Source of the DNA: Apostichopus japonicus
Lineage: Eukaryota; Echinodermata; Holothuroidea; Aspidochirotida; Stichopodidae
NCBI RefSeq assembly: GCF_037975245.1
Contig: NC_092579.1
Span: 27,889,666 to 27,949,665, forward strand
Reading direction: 5' to 3'
Length of the DNA stretch: 60,000 nt
Part shown: positions 23,801 through 33,044 of the stretch, in pieces
Layout: each line of letters starts with the position of its first letter
Numbering within the stretch: the stretch's first letter is position 1
Notes under the pieces: model-generated
Databases searched by the model: none
Told to the model about the DNA's origin: nothing
What the model saw: only the letters and a program-made list of their open reading frames with translations
Translations under genes and position numbers: made by a program

Positions 23801-26030
23801 TTATGTAACTAGAATTATTCATCCTGTTTTAGTTTTTCAAAGTGTAAAACTAATTTTGTATTTAACTGGTAGAATATTTCCCTATAATTTTCTGTTCAAA
23901 GTTTGGCTAAGTTATGGTATCAATTTTGGCAAATATGTACTTTGAAATAATTGAAGTTTATTTTCAAGATTGCTTAAACCTTTCTTTTTTTCTTCACAGG
24001 GAAGGCGATCTAAGGGTTATAAGACCGTTCGTCTATGTCAGGGAGAAAGAGTTAAGAGAATTTGCTCAAAAGGTTAGGACTATAGTTTCCATATTCCATT
24101 CAATATTTCAATGCAAAATTTTCTAAGGCTTCCAAGATGGCTGGCTTCATTGTGTGCATATTGTATATGTTTTATGTATAGTTATTTTATAGTTCATTAG
24201 TATGTGCAGTGTTGTGTGTATGAGTTTGTATGAGTTTGTATGAGTAGTATTTATCATATGCAAGTTGTACAGATGATTTACAAGTGTGCAACAATTGATA
24301 TTACGAATGAAGGAAAACATAAACTAGAAAAATTATAGTGACCTTGAAGAAGTAGGAAAACTACATACATTAAAATATATCAGCAAAGACAATGGATGCT
24401 AATCAGCAAATACTAGAGTGAAGAGAGAAGAAAAACTGGTATTAATGTTGTCTAAAGGGATGGGTTTGGAAGGAATTACTGCTTATAAGGTGGCACTTGA
24501 AAGTTAGAGAGTGCTTCTCTTTTTGGTACCTGCAGGGAAACCTTGACAGAGATTGGAACAGTAATTGTTTAGTAGGAGTTAACCTTGTTTTGTGAAGCGA
24601 AGAACATGTTCTTTCTATGGTTTGTGATACAGGCTGTATGGATAAATTCATTAGCAGACTAATGACCCTAAATAAATGTATAGAGCTGTATCATGTGTAG
24701 TTTGTTTATTGTTTGTTTACTGTATTTTATGTAGTGTTTAGTGTGCATAGGGTTTTAGTGGTTATGTTGTTTGCATCACAGGGCTTAAGCTTGTTGTATT
24801 GTTATTATTTCATCTTTACGGCAATCTTTAAGAAATGTATCCACATATTTAATAATTGAGAGAAATGGTGATTTTTCTTCTGCAGGCAAAACTACCTGTC
24901 ATTCCAGAAAACTGTCCTGCTTGCTTTGAAGCTCCAAAGGTAAGATCAGTCTATCTAGTGGGTACCATTTTGAAGAAAACCTTTAGGGATTTATCTCTTT
25001 TTCCAAGAAAATTGTTTGACACTTCAATAACTTGCAATATGTGATGAAGTTAAAGGGATATTTCAATTGCAGACAATGTAAGACTTCAAATAAAGAGGAA
25101 GAATATTTCACACCGGAATGTGCCTTTAAGAGTGGACGGTTGTCCATGTAGAACGGCAAGTTGTTAAAATATTGTGGAAGGATGTTAAAGTTGTGGAAAT
25201 GAAAATTAATATGATTAGCTGATTTGAATTAAATGTTGTCACTAAAGTCTACTCATGGAGGGGATGATGACTGTTGAAAGTGTCGTCCTTCTGTATTTGG
25301 AAAGCATCATTAGATGTTAATAATATCGTGTGATAAAGATAGTACAGTACCTACATAGTGCATACACACCTGACAATACATTTCTCATTATGCATTCAAA
25401 GAATGCACAAAGAAACGTCTCATGCCGGTAATCTGACCTAGTTTCGAATAAGGTGTAACAGAAGTGTTAGACACCACTATCGATCCCAGAAAATACACAC
25501 ACAGCTTGCTACTGTCGGTAATTAGACACTAGTGTACAGTCAATACATACAGCTACGGTCAATACCCACAACACAGTGTACATAGCAGCGATGGACATCT
25601 CAGGTCTAGATAATAGATAAAAAGGGTATCATGTTTCATTACTGTCTGCATTTTGTAGCGACAAGAAGAAAACTTCACCTGCAAACAACGGAAAGTTAAC
25701 TTTTTCAGGGCCCGGCACGCGGTTTGGGGCGAGTCTTCAATGCCTTTAAAGTATCGCATTTTGCCATTCTCTGTTTTTTAAATATTTTTCCATCGGTTTT
25801 CTGCTTTTCCTCGATGACCTGCCATTTTAACTGAGGATTTTTAACCGATTATATTTCAGGAAAGACATCGGACCAAGCAGCTACTGGCAGCCCAAGAGAT
25901 TCTGTTTCCGAGATTATACCAGAGTCTGTTGACAGCGATGAAACCACTGATGGCTAAGAATAGAACCGGAATGGAATCTGTTCACAGAAAGAAACCAGAC
26001 AGGGATGAAGAAGATGAAATACAACTCTAA
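670..26030 (+). CDS. Fusion gene: PLP-dependent class V aminotransferase/cysteine-desulfurase-like domain joined to a TtcA-type PP-loop tRNA thiolation domain (5' end outside window)
   Basis: Exons, joined by GT-AG borders: 670-700, 1464-1580, 2207-2324, 2800-2865, 3246-3311, 3979-4120, 4716-4755, 5001-5151, 6514-6624, 7135-7181, 7968-8172, 8504-8565, 9606-9665, 10565-10676, 10932-11090, 11767-11811, 12440-13399, 18792-18914, 19913-20030, 21843-21996, 22653-22715, 24000-24072, 24886-24939, 25860-26030. The phases agree at every junction and give 1081 uninterrupted codons plus TAA. The first exon opens in mid-codon, so N-terminal exons lie upstream; none was found in 1-669. Numbering here starts at the first full codon. 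Residues 1-~530 are PLP-enzyme-like, ~560-815 a charged linker, 831-1081 TtcA-like. Predicted role: mobilise sulfur from cysteine and transfer it to a tRNA base (TtcA makes 2-thiocytidine 32 in bacteria). The compartment is unknown because the N-terminus is missing. The donor at 24073 is GTTAGG, a weak but valid form. The domain calls are strong; sulfur relay between the halves is inference. Confidence 0.9.
5001..5151 (+). CDS. Exon with the PLP-binding lysine
   Basis: Phase-2 exon (the first base completes a Gly codon) ending in a GTGAGT donor. It encodes the motif LSPHKFVGG; the lysine is visible residue K210, in the place of the class V Schiff-base lysine. The glycine-rich GGGGS before the donor is a surface-loop-like run. 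The intron that follows opens directly into a 15-bp tandem repeat. Confidence 0.9.
5163..5380. repeat. 15-bp tandem repeat (AATATCCATAGCAAC-like)
   Basis: More than a dozen slightly varied 15-bp units containing ATCCATAGCAAC lie in the intron after the lysine exon. The unit length is a multiple of three, so the minus strand stays open in all frames and gives spurious MDIVA-type repeats. Copies of the same unit cap each long repeat at 5381-6365, so both arrays share an origin. Confidence 0.85.
5381..6365. repeat. Three-copy tandem repeat, unit about 310-350 bp
   Basis: Copies begin with TATCTCAGTTCAGACTGTGG at 5381, 5691 and 6040. Each ends in a TGATTCCCTGAT stretch; the first two then carry CAATAN-CATAGCAACAATCA. 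Copy 1 lacks about 40 bp (the ATTAAATATCGTATCTGGTGAG part) that copies 2 and 3 keep. Copy 3 is the most diverged. It lies wholly within an intron. Confidence 0.85.
7285..7450. repeat. Three-copy ~60-bp intronic tandem repeat
   Basis: Three imperfect copies carry the pattern ATATTATCTGACCCTGTGTGACCT followed by TTATTTCTATGTA. Short, non-coding, within the intron after 7181. Confidence 0.6.
7968..8172 (+). CDS. Exon with the catalytic-loop cysteines ([10 protein letters not shown])
   Basis: The exon opens with G to complete a Gln codon split from 7181 and ends at a GTGATG donor. It encodes a hydrophobic strand region, then [16 protein letters not shown]. The paired cysteines C356 and C358 lie where group II desulfurases and related class V enzymes carry the nucleophilic cysteine loop. 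The next exon continues with DVLGID, typical of this subfamily. Confidence 0.88.
9045..9305. repeat. Foldback (MITE-like) element with ~100-bp inverted arms
   Basis: The left arm 9045-9145 and right arm 9201-9305 are imperfect reverse complements (GTTCATCCTGGTTAGCCCTC against the complement of GAGGGCAATCCAGGTTGAAC; CTGTCTTCCTTATCTTA against TAAGATAAGGAAGACAG). A ~55-bp spacer separates them. The best match is at the inner ends; the middles have diverged. There is no open frame inside, so it fits a non-autonomous inverted-repeat element or a long hairpin in the intron. Confidence 0.75.
11237..11575 (+). mobile_element. 92-bp triplicate followed by a LINE-like 3' end with (TCTAA)n tail
   Basis: Copies start TTTTAAAATGTCTTATG at 11237, 11329 and 11421, exactly 92 bp apart. 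They run into GGTTTAATAAAGTTGATCTAATCTAATC. A short AATAAAGTTGAT block followed by a pentanucleotide tail is typical of CR1/L2-type non-LTR 3' ends. This is probably a short 3' fragment with internally repeated 3' UTR; no reverse-transcriptase frame remains. It lies in the intron after 11090. Confidence 0.55.
12440..13399 (+). CDS. Large linker exon: end of PLP domain plus charged low-complexity region
   Basis: A 960-nt, phase 0/0 exon encoding residues 511-830, far longer than the other exons (31-205 nt). Its first ~50 residues ([10 protein letters not shown]..., [10 protein letters not shown]) look folded and probably close the PLP domain. The next ~250 are rich in Glu, Asp, Lys, Ser and Arg with few hydrophobics, as expected for a disordered tether. 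It ends in a basic stretch [12 protein letters not shown] that leads straight into the TtcA N-terminal helix. The splice to 18792 is phase 0 on both sides. A 5.4-kb intron follows. No known domain was recognised in the charged part. Confidence 0.85.
13901..15841 (+). pseudogene. Decayed copy of a multicopy metazoan cysteine-rich protein gene
   Basis: Coding fragments lie in the intron between the linker and TtcA exons. An ATG frame (13901-14100; [15 protein letters not shown]-like [11 protein letters not shown]) shifts to a second frame (14100-14375; [11 protein letters not shown]). Next come an AERKKDEP / [14 protein letters not shown] block (15060-15170) and a last block (15475-15730; [39 protein letters not shown]). 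A frameshifted Cys tail ([10 protein letters not shown]) and acidic end stop near 15841. This block order, with HxxCY repeats, an LPPT...HxxR segment and a Cys-rich tail, is one I recall from uncharacterised multicopy proteins of invertebrates. At least three frame breaks and missing segments show it is dead. A link to a mobile element is likely but not shown. Confidence 0.65.
15842..17796. other. Intron sequence without recognisable genes
   Basis: A+T-rich sequence with short G runs (16081-16098, 17215-17226). I see no open frame, splice-consistent exon or transposon protein match on either strand. Confidence 0.4.
17797..18560 (-). mobile_element. 5'-truncated L2/CR1-like LINE, 3' end
   Basis: On the minus strand, frames beginning near 18550 ([16 protein letters not shown]) run through [17 protein letters not shown], shift frame near 18320, and continue as a C-terminal tail ending at 17940 ([13 protein letters not shown]). 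This is the region after the reverse transcriptase core in L2/Rex-type LINEs. The 3' end reads AATAAAGTTTTACTTACTTACTTA, the expected short tandem tail. No RT catalytic motif is present, so it is a dead truncated copy. It lies in the 5.4-kb intron just before the PP-loop exon. Confidence 0.8.
18792..26030 (+). CDS. TtcA-type PP-loop tRNA 2-thiolation domain exons
   Basis: Seven exons encode residues 831-1081. Visible landmarks match bacterial TtcA in order and spacing. These are [18 protein letters not shown] with the PP-loop (849-854) that adenylates the target base; a Rossmann-like strand [26 protein letters not shown] (927-939); [12 protein letters not shown], replacing the GHHxDD of bacterial Ttc[18 protein letters not shown]; and [15 protein letters not shown] (1011-1025). 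In TtcA, two CxxC cysteines plus one later cysteine bind a [4Fe-4S] cluster. C927, C930 and C1017 or C1020 are the equivalents here. The protein ends in a Lys/Asp/Glu-rich tail and TAA at 26028. It is closer to TtcA than to the eukaryotic CTU1/Ncs6 relatives by the CSxC-SRxxRG element. Confidence 0.9.
18950..19620. repeat. Probable dispersed repeat
   Basis: The sequence contains CAAGAGCACTGTACAAA and AGAGAATTCCAGAGGTTAGGACCTGCTGCACT. Such wording resembles dispersed repeats I have seen in marine invertebrate introns. Boundaries are not visible and no protein is encoded. Confidence 0.35.
20031..21045. other. Intron sequence without recognisable genes
   Basis: A+T-rich, no supported exon on either strand; it leads into the LINE fragment that follows. 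Confidence 0.4.
21050..21790 (-). mobile_element. 5'-truncated L1/Tx1-like LINE, 3' end
   Basis: The minus-strand frame at 21483-21728 contains [16 protein letters not shown] and [21 protein letters not shown]. It matches, block by block, the C-terminal end of the longer plus-strand copy at 43020-43260 (FCGLKGRRLL, SYQLLLKHPLNLLIFHIKYY). The zinc-finger-like C..C end of the ORF2 protein is typical of this clade. A T run at 21050 is the poly(A) tail on the minus strand. This copy is better preserved in the shared part than the longer one. Confidence 0.8.
21843..21996 (+). CDS. Exon with the TtcA iron-sulfur CxxC motif
   Basis: The exon completes a Cys codon split from 20030 and ends inside a Ser codon (AG). 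It encodes [16 protein letters not shown] and [13 protein letters not shown]923, C927 and C930 make a denser cysteine cluster than the plain CSLC of E. coli TtcA. An L1/Tx1-like LINE fragment ends about 50 bp upstream of its acceptor. Confidence 0.88.
22716..23999. other. Intron sequence without recognisable genes
   Basis: Includes a short C-rich stretch at 23212-23240 and a G-rich stretch at 23738-23762. Open frames are short and lack coding character. Confidence 0.4.
24940..25859. other. Last intron of the fusion gene, nothing recognised
   Basis: No exon or transposon match. The 24073-24885 intron before it is equally featureless. Confidence 0.4.
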
Positions 26031-26399
26031 ACTGATCTTCAAGCCTGAGGTGTTTTTGGGGGGGTGGGGGGTGGGGGAGGGGAATGGGGGTGGAGAGGAA
26101 CAGTTAGGATTTCATGTACATTGCATAGGCATCTGGTAGGTCTATGCAGACCGTACAAATTTAAAGGGACTATATGAGGAGTGCTGCTTTGTGACCTTTC
26201 TTTGTACCGATAGAACGTGCTTGTTAGCTTTCTGACATAGCGCCACCTCAGCATCCTTCACTCTATTACTTACCCACCATTTACAAAACGTACATGTCCT
26301 TGGTGTGTCTGTTCAAAAGGAGTTATTTTTCGTCTGCCGTCTTAGGCTGTAAACTACTAATTTTTTCTCTGGTAAGTGAAGTGTTGATCAATTTCATTG
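26031..26399 (+). other. Probable 3' UTR and flank of the fusion gene
   Basis: Begins after TAA at 26028. A G-rich tract at 26056-26097 follows at once. I found no canonical AATAAA before the LINE begins, so the element may have inserted near or into the 3' UTR. Confidence 0.4.
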
Positions 26400-29300
26400 T
26401 ATATAAGCCATTTAAAACCTGTAGGGAAGGGCTGAATTGCCAATATGGCAACCCCTAACCCACCCATAACCGCCTCCTTAGTCGAAAACCTCAACCTCTC
26501 TGATTTTGACATAGACATTAATGATTGGATCCCAGTACAAAATAGCAGAAAAAAACAACGTCCAAACTCCGTTGAAATAAACCCATCTCCTAACTCCAAA
26601 TCAACCACCAAAAAGTCCGCTCAAACAATCATTGTATCAGGAATCTTACCAGAAATATAAAAAAAACCCAATAACCCTTGCAAAACTAATAAATGAAGAA
26701 AAACCAACTGCCATAATCTAATATAAACCGTCTTCGTAGTAACGACATCCTAATCACCCCCCATGACCCTAAATCTGCAAATATCCTCCTGAAACCATGG
26801 ACTCAAAAGACTAAACTAGGCAACCTCAAACCAAGAATCCCCCGAAAAGTAAGACAAAGAAACTTCTCTGTAGTAGCCTGTGGCATAAACCCTGAAATTC
26901 AAATCAAAGATATTGAACAAAAACTGAAAGACCAAGAATACACCCCAATACAAACTAAAAGACTCATTAGTCATGCCACAAACAATCCAACTTGAAAAGT
27001 AAAAATAACGTTTGAAGAACAAGAACCTCAACAACCACTAATCAACCAAGGTCTCTACTTAGGATACTCTAAACACAAAACAGAAGAATACCACAAACCC
27101 CCTCAAATCACTCAATGTTTCAAATGTCAACTTTTCGGACACACCCACCATACTTGCAAAAATCAAATTAGATGCCTCAGATGTGGCGAAAACCACATCA
27201 GTTAGAGACTGTACCGAACAAAAAGAAAACACAAGATGCGCCAATTGCTCAGGGACTGATGCCGCCCTTTACAAAGGATGCCCAAAATTTAAAGAAGCTA
27301 CAACTGAAGCTAATAACAAACAACAAGAACAAAGAACCTATGCGAATGTAACCAAATCTACCCATAAAATTGAAATAACAAATAGAATTGCCACTGAAGA
27401 AAAACTTTGTAATCGATATAATACAAAACACCCTCAAAAAAGCTGACATTCACATTAAATCCGACGACTTTGCCAGTTACGCCACCGTGTTAACACGCAA
27501 ACACCTACACTTAAATATCCCTAAAACTGTAATTATGGAACGTCTCCACCAACCTTCAATATTTAGCCCTCCTCAATCACCTACATGACAAGCACACTCC
27601 CTCCTTCGGTCAAGTTCCTCCACCTAAACATCAACAGTATCCTTCCAAAATTAAACCTCCTACTTAGTATAATCACCAGCCACTCCCTGGATATCATTTT
27701 GTTAAACGAAAGTAAACTAAATACAAATTCCCATCTTAGCAACCCTGGTTACCAAACTTTCAGATACGATATCTCTCGCTCTAGAGGAGGAGTACTTATA
27801 GCTGTAAAAAACAATCTCAAAGCCACTCTCCTCCCAAACCCAATCCAAACAAGCAATTAAACAATTGAAATTGTACTCGAAAGAGACAATAAACCTCTCC
27901 ACATTGTTAGCTATTATAGTCCCCCAAATGAGCCCATATCCACCACTATAATAAAAAAATGTTCTAATAAAAATACAAAACTACTAGGAGATCTAAATGC
28001 CCACCACATTATTTTTGGTAGCACCAAAATATCTGAAAAAGGCATATCCCTCTAAGAAATATGTGATAAACACAACTTAACAATAATTATCCAAATTACC
28101 AAAACTAGGATAAACCCAATACACAATAATACTGAACTACTTGACTACGCCATAACCTCAAACCACCTTGCAACTAAAACTCATTCGATACAAATCCTAG
28201 AAGATGACCTAATCAGTGACCATTTCCCACTCCTTTTTGAGCTAGACATAAACCTCAGTCGCATACAAAATAACAAATTAACGTATAACTACAATAAAAC
28301 AGACTGGACATGATTTAAAAGGGAACTCGTAACAAACAACACTATCCCCAATTACAACAACCAAAACAACGAGCTAAATTACATCGACAAATACTGTGAC
28401 AGCATTGCCCATCATATCTTCAATACTTTCAAATGACACTGTCCCTTAAAAACAAAACAAAACAGAAGACAAAAACTAAATAAGAATATTCTTACACTAA
28501 TCAAACTCAGACGTCGCCTACGTAGAACCTATATGATCTCCCGAGACTCAACTCTGAAAACCCAAATTAACCAACTTAAAAAACAAATAAACAGACAAAT
28601 ATTGGCGGACGAACAAAACCGCATCCAAAACAAATGCGATTCAATCATTAATGACAAAAACCCGAAACACTTTTGGAAAAAATTAAAAAACAACATAAAC
28701 CCCATTACAACCCCAAGCACAGGTAATACAGACCAAGGCCTTAGAGATGACGTAGGTAACCTGATTTCAAAAACTCAAGACCAAATAAAGGTAATTGAAT
28801 CATACTTTAAAAATATATTCAATATCTTCGATGGCCCGCCATACGATAACAGATTCCATCAAGAAATAGACCAAACAATTATCAGAAATGCAACCAGCTT
28901 TATCCCCAACCCCTTAGGATATCTCAACGAAAACATCCCTCTACTAGAAAAAATAGACATAAACGATTGGTATAGTGCCATTAAAATATGAAAAAATACC
29001 TCCCCTGGTCTTGACAATATAAATTACCTAATGCTTAAAAAATCCCCACCAATATTCATCAACTCTCATATTATCCCTCTATTTAACAAACTCCTTAGAC
29101 TGGGCTATTTCCCAACCCTGTGGAAATACGCCAAAATGATTCTAATACCAAAACCCAATAAAGACCGCACCAAAATCCAAAACTACCATCCAATCAGTCT
29201 CCTCCTAGCCTTAGGTAAGATATTTGAATGAATAATAGATAACCGCACCAGAACCCACCTAGAACAAATTAATAACATTTCCCCGTATCAATCAGGCTTC

Positions 29301-30765
29301 CGAACAAACAAATCCACAATAAACCAAACTTTCCGCCTTTCCGAAGAAATTCGCATCGGCTTCATAAAAAACATAATACCACTGCCCTCTTCCTTGCGTT
29401 CGATAAAACTTGGCACAACAGCATAAGAATTATGCTACTAAACTTTAATCTCCCCTCCAATTACACCAGACTTCTTTCCTCTTTCCTTAGTGATCGCAAC
29501 ACAAAAATATACCACGTAAACCAACAATCAAATCCTATTCCACTTCGTGCAGGCACTCCACAGGTCGCTGTTCTCAGCCCCCTCCTCTACACCCTATTTG
29601 TAAATGATCTCAACATCCCCCCCCCTCTATCTAAATGCAACTATAGTCAGTACGCTGACTATATAGCCATTTGGAGCACCAGTAAAAATATTCATATGAC
29701 AGAAATAAATATTAATAAAGCAATTACACATCTCGAAAACTGGTGCTCGATGTGGAGAATAAAAATAAATCCCTCAAAATCTAACCTAGTCAATTTCTCC
29801 TTTAAAAACTCAAAATACGGTAACCATATTTCCAAAATTAATCTTGTTAACACCTCAATCACTGCCTCTCCCAATGCAACCTTCCTCGGTACCACTTTCC
29901 ATAGCAAATTATCGTTTAATCTACATTGTAATAGAACTGCAGGACGTTGCTGGTCCCACCTTAAATCCATTCAAATCCTCTCACACATATATATCTTCCC
30001 TCCAAAAACCACTAACCAAATCTACAAATCCAAAGTAAAACCAATTCTCAGTCACGGGAGCTTCTCCTTGCTTACCATTTCTAATCACAACAAACAAATT
30101 TTAAATAGAATCCACACCACAGCTTATCGACTTGCACTAAAAATCCCTTCCTATATAGCTACTTCTCACTTTCTCCGCACAGGAAACACAAAATCTTTTT
30201 TCACCCTACTTGAAGAATTTAACACCAAATTATATAAAAACAACCTCAAGAATGACCCATCGATCGAAGAACTCCTACTGAATTACAAAGTCGCAATAAC
30301 TTACTTCCCAAATAACCAAAACCTTTCCATATTCAAAACTGTTACTTAAAGCCTCATTCCAATAGAAAATCCTTTTCCTGAATGGGTCTAGCCCCCCTCC
30401 CCTCGACTCCAGGTGTACTTATATATTAAGAACAAAACAAAACAAATTCCGACAAAGTAGCAACCACTTCCTACCCAGACAATAGAAACAAAAATCCTCA
30501 ATACTTAGAAATCCCCCCCCCCCCCTTTGGAAATCTCTCCCTAATTGGCTCTTTAATTACGACCTGTATATTTATGGCTTCTATACAATGTGATTATATA
30601 AGACTTCACTTACCAGCAACTCCCTGACTGAACGATAGATAACTTTCCCAAGAAAAGAAAAGAAAAAAAGTGTCTATTCTATAAAAAAAATCTTATTATT
30701 CCCCGTATGACCTCTCGCAAGGTTGATCAGGGGTTTAACTCCTTTTTGATTTGATTTGACCTTTA
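26400..30765 (+). mobile_element. Near full-length, inactive Jockey/I-like non-LTR retrotransposon
   Basis: ORF1 starts at 26445 (MATPNPP). After a frameshift near 26655 it carries three zinc knuckles in the Gag-like protein: CFKCQLFGHTHHTC, CLRCGENHISRDC and CANCSG...YKGCP (27118-27290). ORF2 starts near 27585 with an endonuclease (FLHLNINSI, NESKL, GDLNAHH, SDHFPL). Reverse transcriptase follows (NTSPGLDNI, ILIPKPNKDR, HPISLL, YQSGFR, LSPLLYTLFVNDL), ending at 30349. Several in-frame stops and a frameshift near 29390 interrupt it. The catalytic box reads YADY instead of YADD (29650) and GTPQG has become GTPQV. The 3' tail TTTGATTTGATTTGA (30744-30758) marks the end. The sense strand is markedly poor in G. 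Inactive. Confidence 0.88.
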
Positions 30766-30769
30766 TGAG

Positions 30770-31153
30770 TTACTCTTTTTCTTTCACCTCGAAAATTTGT
30801 GAGTAGTAAGATTTTCACAAAATTATGAACAAAGTGCAATAAGGTATACCAAACCTATCAAATAGATACTAAAAAAAGATAGTAATATTTAAACCCAAAA
30901 GTTGTTTTTAAATTTTAAATTTTGTGACCATTTTCTTCAGCAATTTCTGTTGTCACATTATATGCCCTTTAATATGTGGGAAGTCAGTGACCAGTTTAGA
31001 GGGTAAAGATATTAGCTGTTTCTGGGTTTTCCAAGAAGCTGTACAGCAACTTAAATGGTAGCATTTTCTGTCACTAACAAGTTCAGCCCAAAGTCATATA
31101 TGGAAGTTAGGCTTCCGTTTATCGGCTATGAGAGAGCATTTTTGATATTTGGT
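30770..31153. other. Intergenic, nothing recognised
   Basis: A+T-rich stretch between the LINE and the possible minus-strand terminal exon. Confidence 0.4.
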
Positions 31154-31380
31154 TTAAAAACTAACAGATGTATCTTCACTTTTCTTATTGTCTTTTTTTA
31201 TTCCTTCTTGCTGGTCCTTATATAAGTCTTCATCGTAATCAGAATGTGAAGCAAACACCGCCCTCAATTTAGGAATATCATAACCAGGTACATAGTTATT
31301 TCCAATGTTGTCACTGCTGTGTTGAAGTTGTCCCTCATGTTGTGGGTTACATTTTGGACATAATTTTCTCTTTACAATTC
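31154..31380 (-). CDS. Possible terminal exon of an unrecognised minus-strand gene
   Basis: A good acceptor (CCTATTTCAG) precedes 74 codons ending in TAA at 31154-31156. The product is coding-like and uneven in composition: IVKRKLCPKCNPQ, then NNYVPGYDIPKLRAVFASH and an acidic/lysine tail. It needs an upstream exon ending one base into a codon. I do not recognise the family; CPKC could be a metal-binding or disulfide pair. The exon sits downstream of two other possible minus-strand exons (37709-37826, 38363-38493), but the connecting exon(s) were not found. Confidence 0.4.
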
Positions 31381-31383
31381 CTG

Positions 31384-32607
31384 AAATAGGGAAGAAAAGA
31401 GGGGGAGGGGGTTGGGTGGGTGGGTGGGTGGGTGGGTGGGTGGGGAGAGAGGGAAGTGGGTTAGATACTTTAGATCAACAGATTAAAGTGGGAACCTATA
31501 AACCCAATATTAAATTAAATTGCAAGTAACTGCATACTTGGTATTTAGATTCACATTAATGATTAGAAGAACCACCATTATGATAAGAAGAACTACCCCT
31601 ATCTTTCTGTGAGGTGAAAGGTCATATGAGGTCAACAGAAGTCCAAATCTGAAAATGTTTGAAAAATGAAAAACCTTAAGTAAAGCATTTGAGTGAACTT
31701 GATGTTTGAAATATGAATGTATACTATAATGCAAGAACCTAACAGATGATCCTTTGAAGTTAGTAACGGTAAACAATTTTAAATACTGTGTGCAGGGTAA
31801 CTGTTGAACGTTCTGATCTGGAATATGCCATCAAATTACTAAGCCATTTAGCTTTCCGGTTTAAATAGCAGACTGGTCACTGTATTTTCACTGTTTTATC
31901 CTTGCCAGAGAGTTGCTTGAAAATTGGGAGAAACAATTTCAGTCCTATGTACGCTGCAAGCTTTTGACAATTATCTTGATATTTTTCTGGAAACATTTAA
32001 TTGTATGCCCTTAAAGTTAAATTCCCAGCGGGGGCACAGTATGTCCAGAATCATACATAGCAACAATTTGCAGGCCAAGTCTCTACATTGACATAATGCT
32101 GACATTCACCATGATGAAAAAATTGCAACTACACTTTGTTGAATTGCTGACGAAATTGCAATTAAAGAATAGGGGAATTAATTCTTACAATGAAAGAAAA
32201 TTATTTTAAATTTCTCTGCTCTTTTCCAAGTGAAATCCTAAGAGAAAAAAAAATTCCCATCTGAGCAGAACTGTTATTAATACCTTTGATAAAATTTTGT
32301 AATGATGGACACTGAAGTTTATCAGTTTACATGTGGGGTAGGTGAGGGTGGGGGGAGGGAGGGTGGGGAAGAAGGGGGAAGTGTGGAGAAATGACTTGGA
32401 ACTTATTATGCAGTTGTTTGCTTGAAGAAAGTGCTGGTAATTCATCCTCGGTATTACTGCCTTTTGTCAATTATTCGCATATTTTGATTGGAATATTTCA
32501 TTTCTGGACAGGTAGTGCAAGGGTATCTTATTAACTGGTCTAGAGACAGACCAATTAGCCGATTTGCCATGAAAATGATTAACTCTTGTTCAAAGTGTCC
32601 ATTAACA
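31384..32607. other. Non-coding interval with (GGGT)n
   Basis: Carries a run of GGGT units at about 31405-31444 that could form a G-quadruplex on the plus strand, and a G-rich patch at 32335-32385. No supported exon. Confidence 0.5.
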
Positions 32608-32712
32608 AGTATGAAAGCATATTTGAGGTATGAAAGCATATTTGAGGTATGAAAGCATATTTGAGGTATTAAAGCGTATTTCAGGTATGAAAGCATATTT
32701 CAGGTATGAAAG
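32608..32712. repeat. 19-bp tandem repeat (AGGTATGAAAGCATATTTG)
   Basis: About five copies of a 19-bp unit containing GTATGAAAGCATATTTGAG, the last ones with TTTCAG variants. Non-coding. Confidence 0.8.
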
Positions 32713-33044
32713 AAGTATGAAATATTGATATCCTTCTCTAGCAACTCTTTGGGGTTTAAAGTACTCTCAGTTATGGATTGGTTTGTACCCTTTCTAAGTA
32801 GATGTATATTGTTATAAATATATCAATTGAGTTGTTTAAAAACAGTTGTTGTTATCCCTTCTCTAAAAACCAGTCTAATGAATGGTTAAGCAGTACTTAA
32901 TGTTATGGAACGGTTGGTCCTAAATGGATGCAATATTTTTGTAGTTCTAAGTGGATGTATTTTTATACATATATTGAGTTTTGAAGTTTATGGATGTGTT
33001 TATCTGTAAACTGCTCTTCAAAACAAGATGTGAAAAACCAGGTC

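Noticed and set aside
12440-26030. Bacterial contamination or recent gene transfer to explain the TtcA domain
   Set aside because: The domain is cut by six introns with proper borders and joins the PLP half in phase, so it is a long-resident nuclear gene; ancient transfer cannot be judged here.
29692-29970. Minus-strand frame within the LINE
   Set aside because: Shadow of the reverse transcriptase frame on the other strand.
26400-30349. UGA read as tryptophan (alternative code)
   Set aside because: The fusion gene and RanGAP1 in the same window use TGG for Trp and have no internal TGA; other stops and frameshifts also break the LINE, so mutation explains the TGAs.
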